Assembly: GCA_937880545.1 (NCBI GenBank)
Contig: CALFKA010000159.1
Coordinates: 1-12,884 of the forward strand
DNA length: 12,884 bases
DNA from: an uncultured Clostridia bacterium
GTDB taxonomy: Bacteria; Bacillota; Clostridia; Peptostreptococcales; Acidaminobacteraceae
Reading direction: 5' to 3'
The notes beneath the pieces are model-generated. The model did no database searches. It saw nothing but the letters and a program-made list of their open reading frames with translations, and was not told the origin of the DNA. Positions 1-7,325 of the stretch are shown piece by piece. The position numbers and the translations under genes are program-made. How positions within the stretch are numbered: the first letter of the stretch is position 1; the number at the start of each line of letters is the position of its first letter.

Positions 1-47
1 GACCACCGAGATCTACACTCTTTCCCTACACGACGCTCTTCCGATCT
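1..47 (+). other. Illumina TruSeq universal adapter (sequencing artefact)
   Basis: These 47 bases are identical to the last 47 bases of the Illumina TruSeq universal adapter, ending in the familiar ACGCTCTTCCGATCT. They are not genomic. The reading frame of groEL happens to run open through them and would add a false N-terminal peptide starting DHRDLHSF. Real sequence begins at about position 48. This also shows that the left edge is a contig end. Confidence 0.98.
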
Positions 48-663
48 CAAGAAACGAATTGAAGAAAGAATTGCAGAACTTCACGCGCTTATTGAAGAGA
101 CAGATTCTGACTTCGACCGTGAAAAACTTCAGGAGCGCTTGGCCAAACTCTCCGGTGGCGTTGCCGTCATCAAAGTGGGAGCAGCCACTGAGCTCGAAAT
201 GAAAGAAAAGAAACTGCGCATCGAAGACGCACTCAATGCAACCCGCGCAGCCGTGGAAGAAGGCATTGTGCCCGGTGGCGGCATCGCCTTTGTACGCTCC
301 ATGGACGCCGTCAACGAGGTAGTTAACTCTCTCGAGGATGACTATCGCACAGGCGCCCTCATCATCCGCAGAGCCCTAGAAGAGCCCCTGCGTCAGATCG
401 TAGAGAATGCCGGACTCGAAGGCTCAGTCATTCTGGAAAAAGTCCTCGCCACCGAAGGCAATACAGGCTTCAATGTCCTCACGGAAGAGTTTGAAGATCT
501 CGTCATCACCGGTATCGTTGACCCGACCAAAGTGACAAGAAGTGCCATGCAAAACGCAGCCAGCATTTCTGCCATGTTCCTCACGACCGAAGCCGCTGTC
601 GTCGAGATTCCGCAGGAAGAGCCGATGCCCCCCATGGGCGGCGGCATGCCCGGTATGATGTAA
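48..663 (+). CDS. groEL: Chaperonin GroEL, 3' part (5' truncated by contig end)
   Basis: This is the C-terminal ~205 residues of the 60 kDa chaperonin, which forms the double-ring cytosolic folding chamber with GroES. A full-length protein is about 540 residues. The frame is open from the adapter junction to TAA at 661-663. Recognisable blocks are DFDREKLQERLAKLSGG and GGVAVIKVGAATE, the IEDALNATRAAVEEG segment that holds the equatorial aspartate needed for ATP hydrolysis (Asp398 in E. coli), the GIVPGGG nucleotide-site loop, the TGFNVLTEEFEDL block, and a Gly/Met-rich tail ending GGGMPGMM. The fragment covers the end of the apical domain, the second intermediate segment and the C-terminal equatorial domain. 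groES and the first ~335 codons would lie to the left, outside the contig. A terminator follows 21 bp after the stop. Confidence 0.97.
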
Positions 664-684
664 AGCAGAAAAACAGCGCTACGC

Positions 685-723
685 AAAAGGTGTTGGTGAA
701 TCACATTCACCAGCGCCTTTTTT
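685..723 (+). terminator. Rho-independent terminator of groEL
   Basis: A 17-bp stem (685-701 pairing with 705-721, two G-U pairs) closes a 3-base CAC loop and runs into a six-T tract at 718-723. It lies 21 bp after the groEL stop, as expected for the end of a groESL operon. Confidence 0.9.
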
Positions 724-737
724 AAGTACAAAAGTAC

Positions 738-769
738 AAAAAAACAGAGAAGATGGAGAATCTTCTCTG
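738..769 (-). terminator. Rho-independent terminator of the minus-strand ABC exporter operon
   Basis: Read on the minus strand, a perfect 10-bp stem (769-760 pairing with 754-745) with a 5-base loop is followed by seven U residues (744-738). It lies 21 bp after the stop of the second ABC gene and faces the groEL terminator 14 bp away, so the two converging transcripts are separated within about 85 bp. Confidence 0.88.
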
Positions 770-773
770 CAGT

Positions 774-808
774 CAGCGGGAGAACTTCTATCAGGAGATC
801 TCCCGCTG
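774..808 (-). other. Hairpin spanning the stop codon of the second ABC gene
   Basis: CAGCGGGAGA at 774-783 is the exact reverse complement of TCTCCCGCTG at 799-808, with a 15-base loop that includes the stop codon (791-793) of the second ABC gene. A nested 10-bp palindrome, GGAGATCTCC, lies at 794-803. There is no U-tract directly after it, so it is not a terminator by itself; it stands immediately upstream of the true terminator in the transcript. Confidence 0.5.
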
Positions 809-2716
809 TTCATATTGGAGTCGGTACAGATCATAGTAAAGGCCTTCCTGTGCCAGCAGGGATTGATGGTCTCCTCGTTCAACGATGCGCCCTTTGTGAA
901 TGACCAAAATCTGATCTGCTGAGACGATCGTGGAGAGACGGTGGGCAACAACAAAAGTCGTTCTTCCTTGAATGATCTTTTTGGTTGCCTCCTGGATATA
1001 CATTTCCGTCTGGGTGTCGATGCTGGCGGTCGCCTCGTCAAGGATTAAGATATCCGGGTCGTGGACGAGGGCTCGGGCGAAGCTGAGGAGTTGGCGTTCG
1101 CCGGCTGACAAGGTCGTACCTCCTTCAGTGACGCGGTGATCGAGCCCTCTCGGAAGTCTCTTAATAAAGTGGTGCGCATTGACAAATTCTGCTGCTTCCC
1201 AGATCTCTTCATCTGTGATCTCTCTATTTAACAGACGGATATTGTCTCGAATCGTCCCGGAGAACAGGAAGACGTCCTGAAGAACCGGGGCAATTCTTTT
1301 GCGGATATACTCTTTGTCGTAGTTGCGGATGGAAACGCCATCAAAGAGAATGTCGCCTTCGATCGTGTCATAGAGACGGGTGAGAAGACTCATGATGGTG
1401 CTTTTGCCCGAACCGGTGGCGCCGACAAGTGCAATGGTCTCTCCCGGAGAGGCTTTAAAGGAAATGTTCTTCAAGATGGGCTCATCCTCCTGGTAGTGGA
1501 AAGAGACATCTCGAAATTCAACTTCACCTTTAAGAGAATCAGTTTTCCATGGAGACTCGGGGTTGACAATGGTGTCGGGCTCTTCCATGAGGAGGAAGAC
1601 GCGCTCAATGGATGCCATGGAGGACTGAAAGATATTGAACTTCTCTGCAAGCTCCATGACCGGTTGGAACAGCTGCTTGATGTAGAGTGTAAAGGCGACG
1701 ATGACCCCAACGGCTATCTCTCCACGGACCAGTGCAAAACCCCCGTAGACGAGGGCAGAGATGAGGGACACGTAGTAGATGAGGTTGACGAGAGGACGGA
1801 AAATGGCATAGATGCGCATCTCACGTAAAGAAGCCAGCTTGTATTCTTCATTGATCTTCTGGAAGTTTTCTTTGAATTTTTCTTCTTGGTTAAAGATCTG
1901 AATGGTCTTCATACCACTGATGTTTTCACTCAGCGTGGCATTGATTTTGGCGAGTTTGACACGTACATTTCTATACGCTTCTCGCACGAGACGACGGAAA
2001 ATGACCGTAGAGATGATCAGAATCGGAGCCATGGCCAATGCTACGAGAGCGAGCTTGACATTCATACTGAGCATCATCGCGATACTGCCACCGATGATGG
2101 CGACATCGGAGAGACCGGTGACAATGACATTGGTGTAGAGCTCGGAGATATTATTTAGGTCATTTGTCATACGGGTGACCAACCGACCTACGGGATTGTG
2201 TTCATGGAAACTAAGGGGCAGGGACTCCAGCTTTTCGAAGAGGTCACTTCGAATATTGAAGATGACTTTTTGACCGACAAAGCTTAAGAGATACTGCTGG
2301 GTGGCATTGGCGATCAGCGTAAGTGCAACGAGGATGAAGAGGAATATCGAATAGCGCACAATCAGCCTGTAACGCTGGTCATTTAGTGAAGTCCTCTGCT
2401 CCTGTGTAAGTGGGGTTGGGGTGGAACCATCTCCTCGGATGACGGCTCCTTCAGTAATTGCCACATCGGTCGTATCATCGGAGAGTTCAAACTCGCCGGG
2501 AGATGTCTCAGTGACATAGACAGTTTTGGGAGAGAGGAATCCGTCGATGATGGTACTGAGAATGCGTGGGCGCAGGAGGTCTGCTGTCACAGAAACAACC
2601 AGCAGCACCACACAGAACAAAATAATGGGTACCAGTTTTTTACTGTATCGCATGAGCTCGCCGAGGAGTTTGAGATCAAACGATTTTTCGATTTTTACTT
2701 CTTCACGCATGGACAT
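791..2716 (-). CDS. Heterodimeric ABC multidrug-type exporter, BmrD/LmrD-like subunit (canonical Walker B)
   Basis: This is a half-transporter of the type IV ABC exporter fold: six membrane helices, then a nucleotide-binding domain; 641 residues. I chose ATG 2716 over an in-frame ATG at 2788, because 2788 lies deep inside the upstream gene. The ATG at 2710 is a close alternative. TM1 is at about 28-50 and TM2 at about 120-145; between them sits an unusually long, acidic and Thr-rich extracytoplasmic loop (about 60-118). The NBD shows Walker A GATGSGKST (432-440), Q-loop Gln480, the signature in variant form LSAGE (536-540), Walker B ILILDE with catalytic Glu561, and H-loop His592. It overlaps the preceding ABC gene by 14 nt, so the two are almost certainly translated together and pair as a heterodimer. 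In known relatives (BmrCD, LmrCD) such pairs expel drugs or lipophilic compounds; the substrate here is not readable from sequence. Confidence 0.93.
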   Translation of the reverse strand: MSMREEVKIEKSFDLKLLGELMRYSKKLVPIILFCVVLLVVSVTADLLRPRILSTIIDGFLSPKTVYVTETSPGEFELSDDTTDVAITEGAVIRGDGSTPTPLTQEQRTSLNDQRYRLIVRYSIFLFILVALTLIANATQQYLLSFVGQKVIFNIRSDLFEKLESLPLSFHEHNPVGRLVTRMTNDLNNISELYTNVIVTGLSDVAIIGGSIAMMLSMNVKLALVALAMAPILIISTVIFRRLVREAYRNVRVKLAKINATLSENISGMKTIQIFNQEEKFKENFQKINEEYKLASLREMRIYAIFRPLVNLIYYVSLISALVYGGFALVRGEIAVGVIVAFTLYIKQLFQPVMELAEKFNIFQSSMASIERVFLLMEEPDTIVNPESPWKTDSLKGEVEFRDVSFHYQEDEPILKNISFKASPGETIALVGATGSGKSTIMSLLTRLYDTIEGDILFDGVSIRNYDKEYIRKRIAPVLQDVFLFSGTIRDNIRLLNREITDEEIWEAAEFVNAHHFIKRLPRGLDHRVTEGGTTLSAGERQLLSFARALVHDPDILILDEATASIDTQTEMYIQEATKKIIQGRTTFVVAHRLSTIVSADQILVIHKGRIVERGDHQSLLAQEGLYYDLYRLQYEQREIS

Positions 2717-4454
2717 AATCGTCTCTCTCAATCCGCTCTTCGAGGAGCTGCCGTTCGTAAATCTCTGCATAACTGCCGCCCAGCTCAAGTAGCTGCTGAT
2801 GGGTGCCTTCTTCAGTTATCCGTCCGTCTTCCATGAAAATGATATGATCCATGTTTTTAAGCGTTGAAATACGGTGACTGATGGCGATAGTCGTATGATG
2901 ATCCAGTCGATGGTCGAGATGCTCAAGGATGCCTTCTTCGGTCTTCGTGTCAACAGCGCTCAGGGCATCATCTAAGATCAGAATGGGTGGGGCTTTGTAG
3001 AGAAGGCGTGCGATCGATGTGCGTTGGCGCTGTCCTCCGGAGAGGTTCACGCCTCGCTCGCCGAGATATGTCTTGTACTGAGCGGGAAACTCCAGCACTT
3101 CTTCGTGAAGAGCTGCCTCTCTGGCAACTTCCAGCACTTTTTCTTCATCGACCTCACGCTCACTCAGTGCGATATTTTTTTCTATTGTCGTGGAGAAGAG
3201 GAAGTTGTCTTGAGGCACGATGCCGAAGATATCTCGGGTCTGTCTGATGCTCAATGAATTGATGTCTTTGTCCCCGATAAAGAGCATGTTGGGCTTGATG
3301 TTATAGAGTCGCAGAAACAGATTGACAAGTGTCGTCTTGCCGCTTCCGGTGCGCCCTAAAATGCCCAGCGAGCTCCCCTGAGGAATGTGCAGGTTGATGT
3401 CTTTTAGTGCCGGCTGTTTTTCACCCGGATAATAAAAATCCAGATCTTTAAAGGTGATGCTGAGGTCTGCGGGAAGAGGCGTTTCCTCCGTATCACGCAG
3501 GTCGCTCTTTTCATCAAAGACCTTGTTGACGCGGTCGACACTAGCAGCACCCTGCTGAAGGCGGTTGATGAGAAAGCCCATTGCCATCATTGGCCAGACT
3601 AACATCTCCAGGTAGTTGATGAAGGCGACAAAGCTCCCCAGTGAAATTCTTCCATCGAGTACGTAGCGGGTACCGATGACAATTCCCAAGATGCTCGATA
3701 GAGAACCGATGAAGCGGATGACCGGGAAGAACATACTCTGGGTTTTGGCAAGAGACATATTCTCTTCAAAATTCTCTTGATTGATCTCATTAAAGGAAGC
3801 GAGATCTTCTTCTTCCTGTGAAAAGCTCTTGATGACACGGATGCCACTGAAGGACTCTTGAACTTTTTCGGACAGGGAAGAGAAGACTCTCTGCACACGC
3901 ATGTATTTGCCGTGAATGATACGCCCTACCACACGAACGCCAATGGCGATGATGGGCATGGGAATGAGGGCAAGAAACGTCAGCATCGGGTCGATCGTCG
4001 TCGCCATGATGACAATCGTCGTGATGGTCATGAAAAGCGCGTCGACGCCCATGATGATGCCGCCTGTGGAGGCCATGCGAATCTGATTGATGTCGTTGGT
4101 TGCGTGAGCCATCAAGTCGCCGGTCTTTGTGCGGTGATAATAGCTTCTGGGGAGTTTTAGCAGGTGGCCATAGAGATTTCCACGGATCCAGTTTTCGAAG
4201 TCAATCCCCGTAAAGACGATCAGGTAGCGCCAGAGAAAGCGGGATACAGCGATGCCTAAAGCCAATCCGCCGATGATGATAGCGGTGGGAATGATCATGT
4301 CGGAGCTCGGATTTGTTACCGATAGAGAATCTGTATATCTCTTCAGAAGCTGAGGCACGACAAGCTGTAGAAAGTCGACAAAGAGCAAGACAAAAATCCC
4401 CAGGAGATATCTGGGGGCATTTTTCTTTAAAAAGGGTGACAGGTGTCGGAACAT
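2703..4454 (-). CDS. Heterodimeric ABC multidrug-type exporter, BmrC/LmrC-like subunit (degenerate Walker B)
   Basis: This 583-residue half-transporter is the partner of the ABC gene that follows it. The start ATG at 4454 is preceded by GGAGGA with 6-nt spacing. The membrane domain spans about 15-310, with TM1 and TM2 near 17-36 and 55-80 joined by a short loop. The NBD has Walker A GRTGSGKTT (367-375), Q-loop Gln415, a consensus signature LSGGQ (481-485), H-loop His527 and a Walker B reading ILILDD, where the catalytic glutamate is replaced by Asp496. In heterodimeric exporters such as BmrCD, LmrCD and TM287/288 this exact Glu-to-Asp change marks the subunit whose Walker motifs form the degenerate, slowly hydrolysing ATP site. 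Here that site would be completed by the variant LSAGE signature of the partner. The consensus signature of this subunit would complete the active site with the partner's Glu561. Confidence 0.93.
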   Translation of the reverse strand: MFRHLSPFLKKNAPRYLLGIFVLLFVDFLQLVVPQLLKRYTDSLSVTNPSSDMIIPTAIIIGGLALGIAVSRFLWRYLIVFTGIDFENWIRGNLYGHLLKLPRSYYHRTKTGDLMAHATNDINQIRMASTGGIIMGVDALFMTITTIVIMATTIDPMLTFLALIPMPIIAIGVRVVGRIIHGKYMRVQRVFSSLSEKVQESFSGIRVIKSFSQEEEDLASFNEINQENFEENMSLAKTQSMFFPVIRFIGSLSSILGIVIGTRYVLDGRISLGSFVAFINYLEMLVWPMMAMGFLINRLQQGAASVDRVNKVFDEKSDLRDTEETPLPADLSITFKDLDFYYPGEKQPALKDINLHIPQGSSLGILGRTGSGKTTLVNLFLRLYNIKPNMLFIGDKDINSLSIRQTRDIFGIVPQDNFLFSTTIEKNIALSEREVDEEKVLEVAREAALHEEVLEFPAQYKTYLGERGVNLSGGQRQRTSIARLLYKAPPILILDDALSAVDTKTEEGILEHLDHRLDHHTTIAISHRISTLKNMDHIIFMEDGRITEEGTHQQLLELGGSYAEIYERQLLEERIERDDYVHA

Positions 4455-4530
4455 ATAAAATCCTCCAACCTAAATAATAACACAACGAATGGTGAATACA
4501 TGAAAAGAAAAAACATCACAGGCATTTTTG

Positions 4531-5655
4531 TCAGTCAGCATGGTCCTCCAGATGCTTCTCTCGCAGATCTTCTTGCAGGAAAGAATACAAGATAGCACTC
4601 ACCGGAACACCGATGAGCATGCCGACAAAACCGAAAAGTCCTCCGCCCACCGTGACTGCTGCCATCACCCAAAGTCCGGGAAGACCGACAGAGTCTCCGA
4701 CAACCCTCGGATAGATGAGGGTATTTTCAAGCTGCTGGAGCACAACAAGAAAGAGGAGAAACCACAGAGCGCGGATGGGATTGATCATGACAAGCAGTAA
4801 AAAGGCAGCGGCTCCCCCGATATACGCTCCGGCTATCGGGATCAGCGCCGACACACCTACGAGCGTGGAGATGAGCGGTGCATACTCAAAGCGGAATATG
4901 CTCATTCCAATAAAGCAGAGAACACCGAGGATGATGGCTTCTACGGTCTGCCCCCTGACAAAGTTTCCGAATGTCTCACTGGAGCGACGGACGATCCGGA
5001 GCATGGGAGCAGAGATTTTTTCAGGCAGGTAAGAGGTGGCCATCCGGCGGGTCTGAGCTTTCAGTTTGTCGCTGTCGGCGAGCATGTAGATGGAGAAGAT
5101 GAGCGCCAGAAGTAGGGTGAGTGCGCCGGAAAGCACGTTCTTTGTAATGGCAAAAAGGTGTGGAATCGTGTCTGATATGGTTCTCAGAGCGCGATTGAGG
5201 ATGTCTCCCAGTCCTACATTGAGTTGGGCAAAGTCAATATCACCTAGGAAGGAGAGATTAAAGCGGTTTTCCAGTCGCTCGTAGAGTTCTTGCAGGTTGA
5301 GAGCATAGGTCCCCAGGTTTGAAGTAAAGAGCTCCACACTCTTGATCAGCTCCGGTACGACAACGGCGACGAGCGTCACGATAAAAAGAATGACCAGCAG
5401 GTAGACGCTGAGGACCGAGAGGGGACGAGCCCATCTCTTCACTTTGTCAGGGAGATGATTCTCCAGTTTCCTCCGGAGAAAAAGAGTGGGGCGATTCAAT
5501 ACAAAGGCAATGGCAAATCCGATCCACAGAGGACTTAATGCGGAAATGACCTTTCCTACTCCCGACCAGATGACATCGAAACGGAAAATCACCATGATCA
5601 AAACAACGGCATAGGTGATCAGGAGAAGAATGGAGCGAAACAATGAACGATTCAT
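4531..5655 (-). CDS. AI-2E family (PF01594) polytopic membrane protein
   Basis: This 374-residue integral membrane protein belongs to the AI-2E/UPF0118 (YtvI/PerM-like) family. Helices are visible near 8-26, 38-55, 78-103, 168-193, 236-256, 260-291, 295-312 and 325-362. A hydrophilic stretch of about 60 residues (105-165) sits after the third helix. Family hallmarks are FVRGQTVEAIILG (232-244), the Pro/Gly-rich LIPIAGAYIGG, YPRVVGDSVGL, and a closing GGGLFGFVGMLIGVP. Members have been linked variously to autoinducer-2 export, Na+/H+ antiport and permease roles; the name should not be read as evidence for quorum sensing. The ATG at 5655 is preceded by GAAAGG at 5-nt spacing and lies 12 bp after the stop of the cardiolipin synthase-like gene, so the two are cotranscribed. 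A 76-bp gap separates it from the ABC pair. Confidence 0.85.
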   Translation of the reverse strand: MNRSLFRSILLLITYAVVLIMVIFRFDVIWSGVGKVISALSPLWIGFAIAFVLNRPTLFLRRKLENHLPDKVKRWARPLSVLSVYLLVILFIVTLVAVVVPELIKSVELFTSNLGTYALNLQELYERLENRFNLSFLGDIDFAQLNVGLGDILNRALRTISDTIPHLFAITKNVLSGALTLLLALIFSIYMLADSDKLKAQTRRMATSYLPEKISAPMLRIVRRSSETFGNFVRGQTVEAIILGVLCFIGMSIFRFEYAPLISTLVGVSALIPIAGAYIGGAAAFLLLVMINPIRALWFLLFLVVLQQLENTLIYPRVVGDSVGLPGLWVMAAVTVGGGLFGFVGMLIGVPVSAILYSFLQEDLREKHLEDHAD

Positions 5656-5667
5656 ACAAGCCTTTCA

Positions 5668-7191
5668 TTACATAAGAGGTGCAAACAGACGGAGTATGCT
5701 CAGGAGAATATTATACACCAGTCCGCGGCGCCTGAGGTTCTCGAGTGTCATTTCTTCACTTGCTTCCAGTGTCTTGAGAAAGTCATCCCGGATGCGAAGG
5801 ACGGAAGAACTGGCATACATCCATACTCCGTTTTCAAAGTGATGGACAAGACTTCGGTAATCTAAATTGATAGTACCCACTAAAGCGATCTTATCATCGC
5901 TTACGAACTGCTTTGCATGGATGAAGCCCGGCGTGTATTCGTAGATGCGCACGCCGCCGCGAAGGAGCACTTCATAATAGGACCGATTGAGAATGCCCAC
6001 GTATGGCTTATCGGGAATGCCCGGCAGGAGAATGCGCACATCGACACCGCTTTTCGCCGTGTCTGTCATCGTGCGGATCATATCGTTATCGATGATGAGG
6101 TAGGGGGACATGATGTAGACATAGTCGACGGAGCGGCTGATGAGGTTCTTATAGGCTGTCTCGCCGACGCGCTCCCCTCCCAGAGGCTCATCATCAAAGG
6201 GTTGGACAAAGCCGTCATCATTACAGGTGGTAGAAGGAATAAAAGACTCAAGCTCTTCTGACTCCTTCCTCTCATAGGACCAGAGAGCCAGAAACTGAGA
6301 GCTCAGACTCTGTACAGCATCGCCCTCAAGGCGGATCGCTGTGTCCTTCCAATGACCAAAGCGCATTTCCTCATTGATGTATTCATCGGCGAGGTTGATG
6401 CCACCTGTATACCCGATGTTTCCATCGATGACGGTGATCTTTCGATGATCTCTGTGATTGAAGCGTGCATCGAAGAAGATGGCTTTCCTATTGAAGGCGC
6501 TGACCTTGATTCCAAGGCTCTCGAGGCGAAAGCGGAAGTCTGAGGGGAGAGTGACAATACAGCCGAAGTAGTCATAGAGAAGCCGGATATCGACACCCGC
6601 AGCGGCTTTCCTCACTAGAATATCTTCAATGGCGTCCCACATCTTCCCGGGGCGGATGATGAAGTACTCCAGAAAGATGAAGCGCTCAGCTGTCTCAAGA
6701 TCTGTTAGAAGGGCTTGAAAGAAGTCCTCTCCTGAAGGAAAGTACCGCGTAATAGTGCCACGATACAACGGCGCGTTTGCTTTGGTTGCCAGATACATTG
6801 ACTGCTTGGCTGCTTGTTGGTCTAAACGAGAGAGCTCATCCAGGTAGTCAAGGTTTGATGGCAGGAGAACGCGATGCCTTCTGGCGAGTTCTTCGATGAA
6901 GCCTCTTTCTCTTGAGAGAAAACGGATATTACCATAGAAAAGATACGCAAATCCACCGAGGAGAGGAAGAGATAGGTTAATGACGATCCAGGGAATTTTA
7001 AAAGAGGGATTGGTATCTTCACGGATGATGTGAATAACCACAAGTAGCGAGACAGTGGTGGAAAGAAGCTGAAAATAAGCAAACTGGCTCCGGAAGAAAC
7101 GGAACACCAAAACCAGTACGCTTACCTGAATGATAAAAGCAATAAGTATGTAGAGAATCCGGAGCCATCCGGAAGGCAAAAGTTTCTTCAA
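5668..7191 (-). CDS. cls: Cardiolipin synthase-like phospholipase D protein
   Basis: A 507-residue membrane-bound phospholipase D superfamily enzyme. Bacterial cardiolipin synthases of this type condense two phosphatidylglycerol molecules to cardiolipin and glycerol. The N-terminus has hydrophobic helices near 10-31, 39-55 and 66-87, ending FYGNIRFLSRER, the usual layout for ClsA-type enzymes. Two complete HxK(x)4D catalytic motifs are present: His249-Lys251-Asp256 (HRKITVID) followed by GYTGGINLADEY, and His425-Lys427-Asp432 (HAKQFVSD) followed by GTINLDYRSL. The length matches the family. The start is TTG at 7191, supported by AAGGAG at 7198-7203 with 6-nt spacing; no nearby ATG fits. The gene is divergent from guaB and heads a likely operon with the AI-2E-family gene. 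Confidence 0.93.
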   Translation of the reverse strand: MKKLLPSGWLRILYILIAFIIQVSVLVLVFRFFRSQFAYFQLLSTTVSLLVVIHIIREDTNPSFKIPWIVINLSLPLLGGFAYLFYGNIRFLSRERGFIEELARRHRVLLPSNLDYLDELSRLDQQAAKQSMYLATKANAPLYRGTITRYFPSGEDFFQALLTDLETAERFIFLEYFIIRPGKMWDAIEDILVRKAAAGVDIRLLYDYFGCIVTLPSDFRFRLESLGIKVSAFNRKAIFFDARFNHRDHRKITVIDGNIGYTGGINLADEYINEEMRFGHWKDTAIRLEGDAVQSLSSQFLALWSYERKESEELESFIPSTTCNDDGFVQPFDDEPLGGERVGETAYKNLISRSVDYVYIMSPYLIIDNDMIRTMTDTAKSGVDVRILLPGIPDKPYVGILNRSYYEVLLRGGVRIYEYTPGFIHAKQFVSDDKIALVGTINLDYRSLVHHFENGVWMYASSSVLRIRDDFLKTLEASEEMTLENLRRRGLVYNILLSILRLFAPLM

Positions 7192-7197
7192 CGCTGT

Positions 7198-7203
7198 CTC
7201 CTT
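7198..7203 (-). promoter_or_regulatory. Ribosome binding site deciding a TTG start for cls
   Basis: The minus strand reads AAGGAG six bases before TTG at 7191-7189. This is a near-perfect Shine-Dalgarno at ideal spacing and supports the rare TTG initiation codon. Confidence 0.8.
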
Positions 7204-7255
7204 CTGATATTGTATTAATTGTACACTAAGCTTTCGAAGTATACAGGATATAGTC

Positions 7256-7284
7256 GTGATTTTCTTTACTTTATCGCCTATATT
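7256..7284 (+). promoter_or_regulatory. Candidate sigma-70-type promoter for guaB-guaA
   Basis: TATATT at 7279-7284 matches the -10 consensus at five of six positions. It is preceded at 17-bp spacing by GTGATT (7256-7261), a poor -35 match (three of six). The placement 41 bp before the guaB ATG is reasonable. The 134-bp divergent spacer (7192-7325) must hold promoters for both cls and guaB; TATACT on the minus strand near 7239-7244 is a possible cls -10 without a recognisable -35. I see no clear riboswitch or purine-box operator. Confidence 0.3.
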
Positions 7285-7325
7285 TGTTACTGTTAGAAAA
7301 AGTTTAAGTGTTGTGAGGAGGGTCT

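Noticed and set aside
1..47. N-terminal extension of the groEL frame
   Set aside because: It is encoded by sequencing adapter.
2717..2788. Longer reading frame of the second ABC subunit starting at 2788
   Set aside because: The extension is an out-of-frame reading of the upstream ABC gene's end and is not transporter-like; ATG 2716 (or 2710) fits the usual N-terminus.
4455..4530. Promoter or terminator in the gap between the AI-2E-family gene and the ABC pair
   Set aside because: On the minus strand a TATTAT element precedes the ribosome site, but no -35 match lies at proper spacing and no convincing hairpin precedes the T-rich run, so neither was listed as a feature.
4531..5655. Quorum-sensing (autoinducer-2 exporter) function
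   Set aside because: Only the family name suggests it; no luxS or lsr-type genes are nearby and the family is functionally mixed.
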